Source: Coffea arabica
Lineage: Eukaryota; Streptophyta; Magnoliopsida; Gentianales; Rubiaceae
NCBI RefSeq assembly: GCF_036785885.1
Contig: NC_092323.1
Coordinates: 12,718,501 to 12,782,500, forward strand
Length of the DNA: 64,000 bases
Reading direction: 5' to 3'
The first letter of the stretch is position 1; each line of letters begins with the position of its first letter. The notes under the pieces are model-generated. The model saw only the letters and a list, made by a program, of their open reading frames with translations. It searched no databases and had not been told where the DNA came from. Made by a program: the position numbers and the translations under genes. This document shows, piece after piece, positions 43,537-56,959 of this stretch.

Positions 43537-44918
43537 CTTGCAGAAGAAGAAAATATTAGGTGCTTACAGCTCATTTACCATGAAATGGTTTTATACTTGT
43601 TCTGTAGTTGAATACCAAGAGCTATAAGAAAAGATTAAAACAAGATGGATCGCTCATTTGAGATGAATACTAGAAGAATATAGGTACCATCAATCGAAGG
43701 GGCTAAAATGCAATTTGCTCCTTTAACTAGGCTTTCCCGTCTGGATTGTTATTTTCAGGAGCTTTTGTAGAAGAATATACTGAAGTGATTTAATATATGT
43801 GAGTTAAAAATATGATTATAAAATGTATTTATAGAAAACATAAAAATTTTCCTATAAAAAATCACAATCGAAACGTAATTATTACAAATCCATTGAGCTA
43901 TTATGTCGTATCTATAAAAAGCTCGTTCACTCGCCAGTATGTGTAGTTAAAGTGCAAGGTTAGTTAATTCATTCCACACTCTCCTAGTACTATTTACTAA
44001 TTTAGTATTTGAATTATTCTCTCCAAGTTTAAGAAACACTGACTTAGACATCAGAAGTTGCTTGAAAAACAAAAGGAGTAAATTTTATATATACATCGAC
44101 AGTATATACACTATTGAGAAACAAAAGGAGTAAATTTTATATATACACCGACAGTATATATATTATCATTGTTGGATTCATTAGAAGTAGATCCCATTAT
44201 TTATTTTAATTTCTATTAGATACTCGAACATCTGCTCTAGTGACATAAACATGGGAGGCTCCTTAGGGACAAAAGTTTCATTATTTATTTTAATTTATAT
44301 TAGATACTTTGACATCTGCTCTAGGGTAGTAGGGTAGGTATATCCATCCAAATTTGTATGTCTTCAAGGAAGCTTCATATGTCATTTCGGACCTTAGTTG
44401 CTTTTACTCTTTTAGGTGTTTCAATTGTCCATATTGTAGTGTGTGCTTGTAATCCTCCCCCCATTATCTCAGCCGCAATCATATCATGTATTGGAAAAAA
44501 TCGCTACAACTACAATATGGCAAGTATTGGAACCACTCGTTCCTCTTGTTATAAATGGCTATTAGGTCAAGAAAATTGACTACATTCTCAACTTTCCGAA
44601 AAGTGAAAACCACTCTCAGTTTGATATTCAAGTCAAAAACTGGATGCATGGAGGTGCAATTTATAATTCATTTTTAATTGCTTGTACAATTCAACAATAG
44701 AGGTGGGACATTCAATTATTACTGTTTACGTGGGTTCCATGAATAATACTAATTGAAAATCTCGAAGCCTAAAAATGATCAAAATTTCAACCCAATTCCA
44801 CGGTACAAACGCTCTCCTGATATGATATCTAACCACTAAAATGCTCAAACAAAGATGCATTACTTGTAACGTTTTCTTCGAGTCCAAACCATACCATACA
44901 AATACAATAAACGCTACC
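43537..44918. other. Intergenic DNA downstream of RIBA
   Basis: Two local duplications are visible: a 52-bp unit with AAAAGGAGTAAATTTTATAT at 44071 and 44123, and a unit with TTAGATACT...ACATCTGCTCTAG at about 44215 and 44300. A 73-codon frame at 44358-44579 begins with a signal-peptide-like stretch but is otherwise unsupported. The RIBA 3' UTR is expected just below 44919. Confidence 0.4.
44358..44579 (+). CDS. Possible small secreted peptide (doubtful)
   Basis: ATG-initiated frame of 73 residues with a signal-peptide-like start (SFRTLVAFTLLGVSIVHIVV, then CACNPPP) and five Cys residues in total. No family is recognised and no promoter element is clear. Short secreted peptides are easily mimicked by chance in AT-rich DNA, so I give it low weight. 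Confidence 0.2.
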   Translation: MSSRKLHMSFRTLVAFTLLGVSIVHIVVCACNPPPIISAAIISCIGKNRYNYNMASIGTTRSSCYKWLLGQEN

Positions 44919-47900
44919 TTAAGCTGTCTCGCTGGTACTACCATTGCCATGACTATTTGAATCCGTTCCAAAAACATGCCCCAGCTTTGCACGCTTGGTC
45001 TCCAGATATCTACTATTTTCTCTAGTTATTGGAGTTAATAGTGGGACTCTTCCAGCAATTGAAAGACCATAGCCTTTGAGACCACCATATTTTGCAGGGT
45101 TGTTTGTCATCAGCTTCATTGTTCGAACACCAAGATCTCGCAATATCTGCAAATTTTGTCATACAATATGCACTGAAAAGTTGGATTATGTTGAGAAAGA
45201 AATGGGAACAAAATGACAGAAACAAAAATCCCCTGTAACCAAGAAAGTGTTAAGATGTTCCATGTATCCAAAGAACAAGAAGATGTATCACCATCAAATT
45301 TAATGTGAAATGAATGAACTAAGGTAACTGCATAAGAAGCAGAGGATCTTTGTTAAAGCTGAAAACCTTTCCAAATGCTTATTCGAGGCAAATACTATCA
45401 ATTGATAGAGAAAAGTCCTGGCTAAATCAAGCTATATCAAGTTCTAAGAATACTTATAGAGACATAAAAATGCTATTCTTTCACTTGGGAACCATGAGAG
45501 CATGCCTCTTGCAAAGAGGATTAACCATTAGCTTCCCAAACACATGATTCAAATCTGATACCTGAATAAAAACTGATTAAACAATCAATTCACCATCAAA
45601 TTAAAAAGCGTGCATCAAGTTTATACCTGAGCACCAATACCATACTCCCTGGAATCAACAGGTAAACCGAGCTCCTCATTTGCTTCTACTGTATCACGCC
45701 CATCATCTTGCAGGTTGTAAGCACGAAGCTTGTGCCCCAAACCGATTCCCCTTCCTTCATGGCCACGGAGATACACTAACACACCCCTACCGGCTGCTTC
45801 AATTTGCTCCATTGCACGAGCAAGCTGGTTACCACAGTCACATCTGGCAGAGCCAAATATGTCACCAGTAAGGCACTCCGAATGTACTCTCACAAGAATA
45901 TTTTGCCCATCTCTGATTTCACCCTGTTCAAATTACTGTCATTCCTGAGTTCGTCAAAATCAAAAGCTGATTTATACTATTTTCATGTGTAATACAAATT
46001 GGAAATGATATGTTTCTTCCTACAGATCTACATGACCATGAAATCTGCTGAATGTCATTAACTTTCCTAAATCATAACAGCACTACAGATTAAATGGTCC
46101 AAATACAAACATTATCTTTCGAGTAAAATTTTTTCCCAAAGAGATAAATTAAAAAAATCCTCAGTCAAACACCAAAACATTGGCCTTGAAGGTTGAAACT
46201 CTTGACCAACTAATGATGGAAGCCAAAAATATAATAAAGATACGACACATGCAACAAAAATAGGTCTTGCAAAGCATATCCTGAAGATAAAATGAGTGTC
46301 TTTCTTAAGTCTTTTGTTATGCTTTCTTACTTTGACCATGGCAATATGCTCAATCCCATCCAAGAGAGACTTAAAGCAATATGCATTAAAAGGTCCCCAT
46401 ATTGTTGGTATTGATGCTACAGCAGCCCTCTCGACCAGTTTGTCCCGTTTCCTGCGAAACCTGTCAAAGCATTGAATATTGATGATTCAGGATGAAAAGG
46501 TTTTTACTTGCAAAACTTTTTCGCATCCCTTTCTCACCCAGATAAAGAAGAACAACAACTACTACAATAAAGGGGCTGTAAGAAAGAAAGGGACAAAAGA
46601 AAAGAAAAACAAAAATGAAGAAGCACATAATTTCAAATACAAATTATCTGGGAGTAATTAATCTGTTTGATGAAGAAATATGACATGGTACATACAAGGA
46701 AATTCTTAGTGCTGCAGACCTCAAGTATTTTGACCAATTTACCAAGGGGTACCAAATTGAACGTATATTTTATTTGTAGAATTATTTTCAAGCATCGCAA
46801 AAGATTGAGAGATCATGAATAAACGTAATGCTGGAGTTTCAAATCAGATGTTGAAGAGTAAGCTTTAAGCCCATGCATTTGCTGACTTAAAAATGATAAA
46901 GTGATATCTGTTTTGTCTTACTATTGGTTTTGTCACGGTCTTAAGAGAGAAGATACCCAAATTAAGTGGCATGAGAACAAGAGGAAGTATTGCCTAATAA
47001 GACACGCTGTAAAAGCATATTATAAGAGCTTCAGCACCAAAATCGAGCAACTTTCTGGTTTATTTTATATATGATGAATTGGCTCCTCACAATCGGATAA
47101 CATGTTGTGTTACTTGGTTTTCAACAATGACCAAAACAATTTGTAGAGGATTTGAACCAACATCCATCAAGATCATAGTTTTTTCGTGTGTATACTTATC
47201 CTTTCATGTTAGAAAATTCCCTACCCCAACTATATTGTTAATATATGGCAGTCTAGCAGACTGAAGTTCAATCACAAGAAGATTCCCAAGATAAGAAAAA
47301 AAGTGTTTACCCACTTTAACACCAATGGCACAACATCAAGTTGCAACCACCATCAATACCATCAAAATAAGTTTCTAGAATTATCCAAATGAACTTCCTA
47401 GAGACCATCCAAGTTTGATCAAGACAAAAACCTACAGGGTAATATATTGTACATTTTTTGTTCCTTTCTCTTCATATTACATATTACCATTTTCTCTTCT
47501 GCTTTGCTTACTCCCTGCATGCCAGGATGAACCAAAGAAAAGAGACAATATCCATTTTTTCCAACTTCTTTTGTGATTCATGTGGCTTAGCAATTCAGTC
47601 TAGCCAATAATAGTATGCCTTTGCTTTAACTGACTGACCTTATCAGATCAGCAATAGAGATAATCTTCAAATTTTCTTCTTGTGCAAACTGGCGAAGCTT
47701 TGGTAACCTGGCCATGGAACCATCGTCATCCACTATCTCACAGAGAACAGCACAAGGGTCTAAGCCAGCTAATACAGCAAGATCCACGGAAGCTTCTGTA
47801 TGACCAGCTCTTTTGAGCACCCCTCCTTCCCTGTACTTGAGCGGAAAGATATGTCCTGGGCGATTGAAATCCTTAGGTTTCGAAACTATGGATGCCAGAG

Positions 47901-50248
47901 CTAGTACCGTTGTTGCTCTATCCTGAGCTGAGACACCTGTTGTCGTACCATGTTTTGCATCCTACCAGATCCAACTGATGAATGTTAATTAGTGAGGGAA
48001 ATTTTCAAATGACAACAAACAATAGTAACTTTCCTGGTAAGTAGAAATATACACTGGCATACTTACACAAAAACATTTACACAGAGGAATTATATTTCAG
48101 CCTGCGTGCAGAAGGGCTTAAGGTGCCTAAGTATCTAACTTGAATGCCACCTATAAATTAGCATACATTTGAAGCAACAACTATCACACTACTTAGCTGG
48201 GATTCAGAAAATTTGTTATTGCAAGTAAGCTTCCACACAAGTAGGATGGAATGTCTACCATGTCATACCAAAAGTTCTAAGCATATCATAATCATACCAC
48301 TGAGACAGTAAAAGCTGTACTGAGTTTCTCATCATTCTCATTCTGTGACACCATAAGTGGAAGTTCCAACCTCTTTAAATCTTCTCCTTTCATGCTCACA
48401 CAAACTATTCCAGTCCCATGCTTTACAATAAATGCCATAGCTTGAGGTGTGACCATTGATGCCGCCATAATCAAATCCCCCTCATTTTCCCTGTCTCCAT
48501 CATCCACAACAATTACCATCTGTAAACTAATCCGACATTAGCAATTCATTAGACAGTGAACTCATTGCAACACATTAAAGAAGCTAAAAGAGGACACACC
48601 CTGCCTTGACGAATGTCTTCAATTGCTTCTGGTATGGATGAAAATCCTTCAGTTGGACGATCCAAGTCAAATTCATCATCAGTAGTAAAATACCCAATTG
48701 TATTAGGAGTTATTTCTTCTGCCAGGGTTCCAAAGGCTACAGTATCAGGTTGTGTGCACTCATTGACAAGGTCACCTTGACTTGCATCAGTAATGCTTCC
48801 ATTATGCAATGTGAAATCACTTCCTTCTGACAATAATGCAGATCTAGTGCCATTGGTCTTGCAATTCCAGTGCAAACTTTGAGCTACACTGAACGAGATG
48901 AAATCAGTTGTATATTTGCTTCCTGTGACTGGTTTTAGGCAATACAGGCCATCCTGGTGTCTGAGACATGGAGAAAGAGAGAGATCTAATAAGAAATAAT
49001 TCCATGATTAATGTGGATATATACCGGAGTTATTGGAAAATTGTTGCTAGTACTGCAATATTTCCATGTGAAAACTTGTTGCTAGTACAATTCTAATTTA
49101 AGCAGTTGATCATCTAGATCCATTTAGAATCAGTGGCAAGGAAAAAGAAATCCGTATCATACATTGACTGAGCATTAACAAATCCAGGAACTAATTTCCA
49201 AGTTCATTTAAGCAATGGACATCATTTCCATTTAGTATTGATGGCCAGATAAGCATCTCATAGAACAGACAAAGGTCAACTAAAAATATGCTTTGCGCAT
49301 CAAACAAAAGTATCGTGCAGGGATGGTATGCAATGCTGCCTCAGGCGACCAATGAGATCCTAGTTAGACAGAAACCCAGAATGCTAAATCAAAAAAAATT
49401 TGGAACCTAGATGATCAAGGTTCAAAACTTAAGGACTAACGTAGTGTAAGCCTACAACAAGGTAACATTTTGCTCCAAATGTTCACCTCGTAACACCCTC
49501 AATAAACCAGGATATACTGTTTACCGTAACCTTTCACCTTAAGTATCCAATATTTCTACTCCAAAGTCCAAACAATCTCATCTTTTTTTTTTTTAATTCT
49601 CCCTTTCCATCTATCTATCTTTCTTTCTTTCTTTCAATCCACCAGATTTAATCCAAAAAGTTTAACTTTCTTTGCAAGTACAACAATGAAAGGCTTCGGA
49701 TTCTGGAATAACATAAAAAGAACTCTGTGATAAGCTTGAAGTTAGTTCTTTTACTTTTTCATCAAATCCAGTTTACGACAAAAACAACCTACAACTTGAT
49801 CCTGAGGCCACTCATCAACTCAGAATAGAAATCATTTAGGTTAACATGAAGTTTGCAAAGCCAAACAGCAATTATCGACATTTACATAAGAAATGATAAA
49901 TCAGGGAAAGACTAAGCCCAGAAAAATCTGATCTTTAGCAGCAGAAATACTTGATGTTATGTTTATGCATGGCGAAACTAGGAATTGGCAAACCAGAGGC
50001 AGAAAAAATGCAAAAATTGTCTTCTAACAGGCAAAATACTGAATGTCCTGGATCAAACAATAATCAAAGAACAAATCCCAATTTACAAGCCCAACAAATG
50101 CAACCAAAGAAAACAGGACAAAAATCATCACTGCGATTATAACAGAGCTAGGACAAAAAAAAAAGGAGCTTTTGCTAGAAGGATCTCAAGTTCTCAACTG
50201 CAAACGTGAAATAGCCATGGAAGAGCAATAAAGCTGGAATGAAGCCAT
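44919..50248 (-). CDS. RIBA1: Bifunctional riboflavin biosynthesis protein RIBA (DHBP synthase / GTP cyclohydrolase II), plastidial
   Basis: Minus-strand exons 50199-50248, 48600-48960, 48298-48519, 47639-47961, 46331-46460, 45627-45923 and 44919-45146 close in phase to 536 residues, near the usual 540. The N-terminal 130 residues are transit-peptide-like and poorly conserved. The DHBP synthase half makes 3,4-dihydroxy-2-butanone 4-phosphate from ribulose 5-phosphate: [11 protein letters not shown] (from about 143), [15 protein letters not shown] and GHTEASVDL. The GTP cyclohydrolase II half opens the GTP ring in the first committed step to flavins: zinc Cys at 379, 390 and 392 ([15 protein letters not shown]), [23 protein letters not shown]. 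All catalytic motifs are present, so this copy should have both activities. Exon 1 ([16 protein letters not shown]) is inferred from phase and N-terminal style; the other six exons are firm. Confidence 0.94.
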
Positions 50249-53089
50249 TTCTTGAAAATCCGACTTGAGTTAAATGAAACCTGTCCTGGAAAAATGTTAA
50301 TTCAGCTTGACATTAATGCTAATTTGGTCTTTGGAACCAAGAATTAAATCCCGCGAAAGAAGCAAGCCTTGGTGAAGATGGATTTTAGTCCTTCAGGATA
50401 ATTCAAGTGCAGAAAGGGTAGAGTGAGTTTGATTCTATTGGTTGCATTTGGGAAATCGTACGTGGCATCGAACTGAGGCAGTCGAAACCTTCATATAGCA
50501 CTCTTTATAAATTTCATTTACACTCTTGAATTTTCAAAAATTTCACTTGCCTCCGTTACTTTAAACTTTAGGCATGTTCGTAACTATGATATTAAAAAAT
50601 TCATTTTGAGAAGTAAATATAATCTCATTCCGCCTAATATAATCTCATTCTAAATTTATCCGTCTGTTGTCTTACTTTTTACTACAAAAAATTTAAGTAT
50701 ATTAATAACAAATGATGAACAAAAACAAAAAGTATGAATTCTTTTTTTTTGTTTGGAACGAATATAGTGTATTTTTTCTTCACAATAAAGTGTTTTGAGT
50801 TAATTTAAGAAATCTTATAAATTGTTTACATTTTTTTGAAATTTCTAATTTTTTTTGTCCAAATCGATGGCTTGAAAACTAAAAAGATATAATACACTAA
50901 ATATTATATATAAACTTGTTTTTATTATTTTTAATCTAGTGCAAAAAATTTTATCATGGTTGTAAACTATTGCAAGTTATTTTTAAGAGTATTATAATCA
51001 TTCATAATTTTAAGTAATTTAATATTTCTTATCTGAAGCAATGACACAAAAACTATTAGAGTTTTTCGATCTTGTTATCAACTTTTAAATTTTTATTAAA
51101 GAACTACATCGATCAATTTACAAAACTAAAAGATAAATTTGGTGTGTTTTGAGAACTAAGAAATCACAAGAGAATGGCAAATAAGGAATGAAAATTATAT
51201 TCTCTCTTCCAAAATGAGTTTTTTAATATTATGTTTTGAAATGGGTTTCAAATGCTATAAAAGTTTAAAGTATGAGAGAAAAGTGAGAATTTTTTTAAAA
51301 TGTGAAGGTACCAAGTGAAGTTGTCAAAAATCCTCAAGGAAACCTGAAGGGAGGTTTCTCAAATTATCCCTATAGGCGTCTAGTGCTTTATATATATATA
51401 TATATATATATATCCTCAAGGCAAACACTTCCTAAACTATCTCTCAGGATGTCCCTTGAGTTTGCCTTTCATTTAGTATATGAAGAATTTTCTAGTTCAG
51501 CTGATGATAGTTGGTACGATCTTCAAACTCTGAAACCCTTGTTTGCTTTTTATAGAAATGCAAGAACATGTTTGCTTTTGTAGAAACAGGAAAATTGATC
51601 AAAAATTGATTTCGTTGCCAGCAAAATTACGGCGGTGCGAGCATTCTAGTAAAGATAAAGACAAACAGATGAGCTTAAATTATTCTTCAGCATGTAAATT
51701 ACAAAAGTTCAGAAAAGATGAAGTGAAGAACCTTTGAATTGATAGATAATTATTTCTTACTCAGAAAAGCATACAAGAATTCGTGTAGCCACTTGCAAGT
51801 CAACAGTGATAAGGACGAATCTGTTGATTATTACGTTCAAGAGGGCTTTAGCTCATTGAAGTCGAATGCTTTATTGCCAATTTATTTAGGCGAAAGTGAA
51901 TTTAATCCGAAAAGTGTTGGTTTCTTAGAGAATCATCCTGAAAGTTTAAGATGGTAAATTTTAGCCGAAATTCATGAAGTTGCCTGTGTTTGGATTGGAG
52001 GATCGGTCTAAGGATTTGAAATCCTCGTGATGTTTACATTTTTTAGGAAGTGTTTAGATTTGTAAATTATAAACTGTTTTTGCATTTAAAATATATTTAA
52101 TACTTAGTGTATTACAAATCCAAATGTTCTATTAAATCATTCAAACAACTAAAGTGATTTGAATGAATTTTAAATCTTTCATCCATTCAAACGAAGTCTG
52201 TAGCTTCCAACTGGTGCGCTCCTGAAAAAAGGAGAATATTTGTCAATATCAAGTAATTACAACTATAAATTTGCATTATATGTATACACTGTTTTAAAAA
52301 AAAAAAGCATATCCCAAATTATATTGTCAATAAATCAAGAAATACCATACATTTTATTTTCATCAGCATATGTATCACCAATTGAAAAATAAATAACGTG
52401 TAAAATTTTCAAACACGATATTTGTATCGATTAAGACAGTATAAATGTAGTATTAAGTTTTTATCTTTTTAGATTGTAGTAATCATTAAGTCCTAATCAA
52501 TCCTGAACTTTTTTCTTAACCCAAAAAAAAAAAAAAAAAAAGATCCCCATGAGAAGTGGTGTAATTGAACACCTGAATTAATTAAGTAACATTGAATTTT
52601 TTAAACAAAACTTGCTTCCACGAATAAATAATAAGCTATTCACTTATCATTTAATACGATATACACTCAAATGTATCAAAATTAGTACTTAACAATTCAA
52701 TAATTTAATAGATTCAAATTTTAGATTTTAGATTTCAATTTCAATTTTCAATTTTCAAACTTAAATTTTGTCAAACTCACCCGTAATGCTTATTCAATTG
52801 AGAAGTCACACGTAGATGATGAATTGGTGACAACAATGGACTTTGACAAAAAAGAAAAAGGAAAATGGCAACGATGGACCACAAAATGGGTCCTCCTCGG
52901 CATATAGGTTTATGGGTAAATGGCCCCCCAACAATTTGTGCGAAATCCCGTAAACAATTCTCTTCCATAAATACCCCTTCCTGTCATTTCAACCGTCAAA
53001 TTCCCTCTCAAAACTAACTTCCACCTCCACCACCCCAACTTCCCTTTCCTCCGCCTCTCCCCCCAGCTCTCCGCTGCCACCCCACCACC
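50249..53089. other. Intergenic region between RIBA and DiT1-like genes
   Basis: The region holds the RIBA promoter side (just above 50248), a TA microsatellite at about 51390-51412, and a possible degraded coding stretch at about 51440-51960. The last few hundred bases are the promoter of the transporter gene and become C-rich near 53000-53090. Otherwise AT-rich filler. Confidence 0.4.
51446..51960 (+). pseudogene. Possible degraded coding stretch (SAWADEE-like motif?)
   Basis: A frame near 51446-51583 reads MSLEFAFHLVYEEFSSSADDSWYDLQTL, quoted here as two parts: LEFAFHLVYEEF and SSSADDSWYDLQTL. The DDSWYD phrase recalls the start of SAWADEE chromatin-reader domains. A later frame (51739-51957) encodes DESVDYYVQEGFSSLKSN. 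The frames do not join cleanly and no complete domain is visible, so this is only a suggestion of a gene relic. Confidence 0.2.
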
Positions 53090-56000
53090 ATGTCATCCCC
53101 ACATTCACCCTCCCATGAAGGCCATCATGACAACCACCACCTCCCCACCACCACACCTCCTCCGCCATCACCACCGTCTTCCCTCAAAACCAAACGTTGT
53201 AAATTGTCGACCACTTTTTCCAACTGGAAAGGCGTCAAATTCATTCCCTTCATCATCTCCGTCTCCATAGGCATCATCTTCAACTTTGCAGTCCCAAAGC
53301 CTCACCAGTTATCAAGAAAATCATGGCAACTTCTTTCCATCTTCCTCACAGCAATATCTGGCCTGATCTTGAGTCCTCTGCCTGTTGGCGCCTGGGCAAT
53401 GTTCTGCCTAACTCTGACGGTCATAACTAAAACACTAACTTTCATGCAGGCGTTTTCCGCCTTCACGAACGAGGTCATTTGGCTCATTGTTATCTCTTTT
53501 TTCTTCTCCAAAGGTTTTGTGAAGACGGGTCTTGGGGAGAGGGTGGCGATGATGTTCGTGAAGTGGCTGGGGAAGAATACTCTGGGGTTGTCTTATGGGT
53601 TGGTTTTGAGCGAGGCCGCGATTTCTCCGGCCATGCCGAGTACTACTGCTAGAGCTGGGGGGATATTTTTGCCCATTATTAAGTCATTGGCAGAGGCAAG
53701 TGACAGTTTTCCCAAAGATGAGTCTGCTAGGAAGCTGGGGGCTTATCTGATACAGTCTCAATTACAGGTAAACTGCTTTTGTTTTTTGTTGCTTTCTGTT
53801 TGGACAATGCATCAATGTGTTGTACCCCTTTTGATTTTTGTGGATAATTCCAAAGACAGAAGATGTTAGTATTGTTTGAACTGAGTGATTTACCTAGCAT
53901 ATGTCTTATAATTATAAAATATATGTTATGGAATCTTGAGTGTAAGTAATTGTGATAGCTATAGTTATATCTATAGTTATGAAGTTATTCATCTGTAGCT
54001 TCGATCTTATTTAATTAAGGGGGGTCATTTTCTTGAACATGGTCCTACTCTCATTTATGTTACTATTGATAGTATTGGTCTTATTGCATTGTTTTGCAGT
54101 ATCTTAAGATCAATGCTCGAAAGACATTTATATCACTGTAGACGCATAACTTCCCAAGTAATTTCTGTGTATGAAGACTTTTTACCAAGTCTGAGTCTTG
54201 TTCTGCTTACAAAATTGACAACAACTATTAAGATTCTACTCTTTCTTTTTCCCCATCTATAAATCTTCCATGAAACTTATCATTATTGCGGTCATTGATG
54301 TCACAAGGGACATTCTGAAATTGCAAATAAACAATAAGGATACAAGTGATACAAAAGCAGCAAAGCCCTTTACAGGATTTAAAGCAAGGATGCAAGGTTG
54401 CATTTGGTTCCCAGTAAAATTTGAAATTGAATGGGAAGTAGCTAAACTTCTATGGAAAATAGTCTCAATTTCAATGAAAAAGAGCCAAGTGTTTAGATTA
54501 TTAAACCATGAAATCAGAGCAACACATGAAAATTTGTCATATCTGCAATGAGGGAAGATTCTTGCTCTTTTGTTTGTATTGCATTATTGGTTTTGAAGAT
54601 GACGTCAGTTGACCTGGTTTTTGAAATCTAGTTGACCACTAGATGGTCCCATATGCATCCATGACCTTGACTAAACAATGTTGCCATTGCATTGCCAATA
54701 TATTTTTTTTTTTGGGATTTAATAATTTATTCTTCTTGATGAATGACAGTCTTCAAGCAGCTCAAGTGCCCTTTTCCTGACTGCTGCAGCTCAAAACATG
54801 TTGTGTTTCAAATTAGCTGAAGCTCTTGTGGTTGAAATTTCAAATGGATGGGTTACCTGGCTTAAGGGGTCCTGCGTACCTGCGATTGTCAATCTATTAG
54901 TTACTCCATTCCTAGTATACAAGATGTTTCCTCCTAAAATAAAATGTACACCTGATGCTGCTGTCATAGCTAAGCAGAAATTGGCTCAGATGGGTCCTTT
55001 GAAGAGGGAAGAATGGTTTATGATCGCAACCATGCTTATAACTGTTGCACTTTGGATCTCTGGGTACGTAGGAATACACTATTGCCTACCTGAAAAATTT
55101 ACTTGTTCTTTTACTTTTAATGTGCAGATTTTTCCCACTACAGTTAGGTTTGTCTATTTGATTGCCAACTTAAGTTAATCGCTTTCATATTTTTCCCTTC
55201 TGATTAAATAGAACATCATGCTTGAATTGATTAGATTGCTCAAATCTCGGATTATATCAAATAAATGTTGCAACAGGATGCCTCCGTGATTAGTGCTACA
55301 ACACAACAGCTACATGTATTCCTGTTGGGTAACATTGATTACAGTTTTCAACGTTTCTGTGACAAATTATCATCTTGAAAAATAGTGGCCCAAAAAAAGT
55401 CATGGTCCCTTTTTGTCAAAGAACAAATTTTGGTTTGGTGTTACTATGAGTTGGTGGAAGAGGTTCAATTTGTAAGAGCCCTTGGGAACTCCATGGTATC
55501 ACAACTTGTAATCACAAAGCTACTGTTCTAAAGCTGGTTTCCTTAATCTGCCAAATCTGCAAGACTATTTCTGCTTCAATTTTTCTGAATCTAGTTGTAT
55601 CATTTTATATCTATTCACAAAGAAGCATTGAACTATCTGTACTTTTGGTTATCCTCTTAGTATTTTCTCTGTTACATATTCACCTCTACTCAGTTTAATC
55701 CAATTATATATTCCAAATTTACAATCAGCGCTTTCTTGGTTATCTCTCTCTTTGGTTTTTAACAGTTCTGAATAGCAGCACAACAACACTTGTAGCTATC
55801 TTGTCATCTCTTTACACTGTACCTTTTTGACTGGCTAATCCATCTTCTTATTGATTGTGCAGAACGGCTCTTAACATATCAAGTGTCATAGCAGCATTGC
55901 TAGGTTTGTCATTACTTCTGCTGTTGGGGGTGCTTGATTGGAATGACTGCCTGAGTGAAAAGTCAGCATGGGATACCTTGGCTTGGTTTGGGGTTCTGGT

Positions 56001-56959
56001 GGGCATGGCAAGCCAATTAACTGCTCTTGGTGTTATACAATGGTTGTCCGGTCGTGTAGCGCATTTTCTTAAATCCCAGTCAATAGGCTGGTTTGGATCA
56101 TTTTTTATCCTCCAATTGGCATATTTCTTTGTCCACTATCTATTTGCAAGTCAAACTGCCCATGTTGCAGCTTTATACTCTGCATTTCTTGAAATGCATT
56201 TGGCATCTAAAGTTCCAGGTCAGTTAGCTGCTATGGCCCTGGCATACAACACAAACCTTTTTGGTGCATTGACACACTATAGCAGTGGTCAGTCTGCTGT
56301 CTATTATGGAGGTAATCTTTCTATTATCTTTACAACATGCACAAAAATCACCCTGTTCTCCTGAATATCTATTCTACAGTGGAAGATGGACTGAATAGAA
56401 TTATGTAAGAAGTAGTACAATCTTGGTTAGACGTAAGGATTATGCAAGCCTTGCGAATATGAAAAGGTTAGTGGTCGAAGTACATGTAAGCAAACATACA
56501 TTTTGAGCCTAGTCTTGTGTGAAGTTAGTAATATTTCAAGCAACTTTTCTCCTGCTTGTATCAGAATTCCAGAATCAAAATGGGATTACAAATTTTCCTC
56601 CCTTTTTTTTTCAGTTGGTTTTCTATGTTATAAAATTATCACTTCATGATTATGCGTTGGCTTCTTGAATTATTCTTCTGGTTAACCAATTACTATTCCT
56701 AGATTCGTATTGTTTTTGAGATTCAGGACCTAGTAATCTCTTTCCTCTTTCCTCTCTCTCACTCTCTCTCTCTCTCTCTTCTGATTTTCCTCATTCAACA
56801 TGACAACCTTAGGATCTTAAATTTGTTTTCTTTTGTTTGACAGCTGGTTATGTCAGACTCAATGATGTTTTTAAGCTGGGTATAGTCATGGCTCTCATCA
56901 ACCTTATAACGTGGGGATTGATTGGATTGGGCTGGTGGAAAGCTTTGCACTTTTACTGA
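53090..56959 (+). CDS. DIT1: DiT1-like 2-oxoglutarate/malate translocator (DASS family), four exons
   Basis: Exons 53090-53767, 54750-55063, 55863-56311 and 56844-56959 close in phase to 518 residues. The hydrophobic core from residue 50 has about 12-14 membrane segments. It carries DiT1 signatures: WQLLSIFLTAISGLILSPLP, FTNEVIWLIVISFFFSKGF, PSTTARAGGIFLPIIKSL, SALFLTAAAQN, CLSEKSAWDTLAWFGVLVGM and NTNLFGALTHYSSGQ. DiT1 exchanges 2-oxoglutarate for malate across the chloroplast inner envelope, supplying carbon skeletons for ammonia assimilation in photorespiration. It matches DiT1 rather than DiT2. The N-terminus is odd: only about 47 residues, His- and Pro-rich (HEGHHDNHH, TTTPPPPSPPSS), not a typical transit peptide, versus about 90 residues in the Arabidopsis protein. 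It may be a divergent paralogue. Confidence 0.93.
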
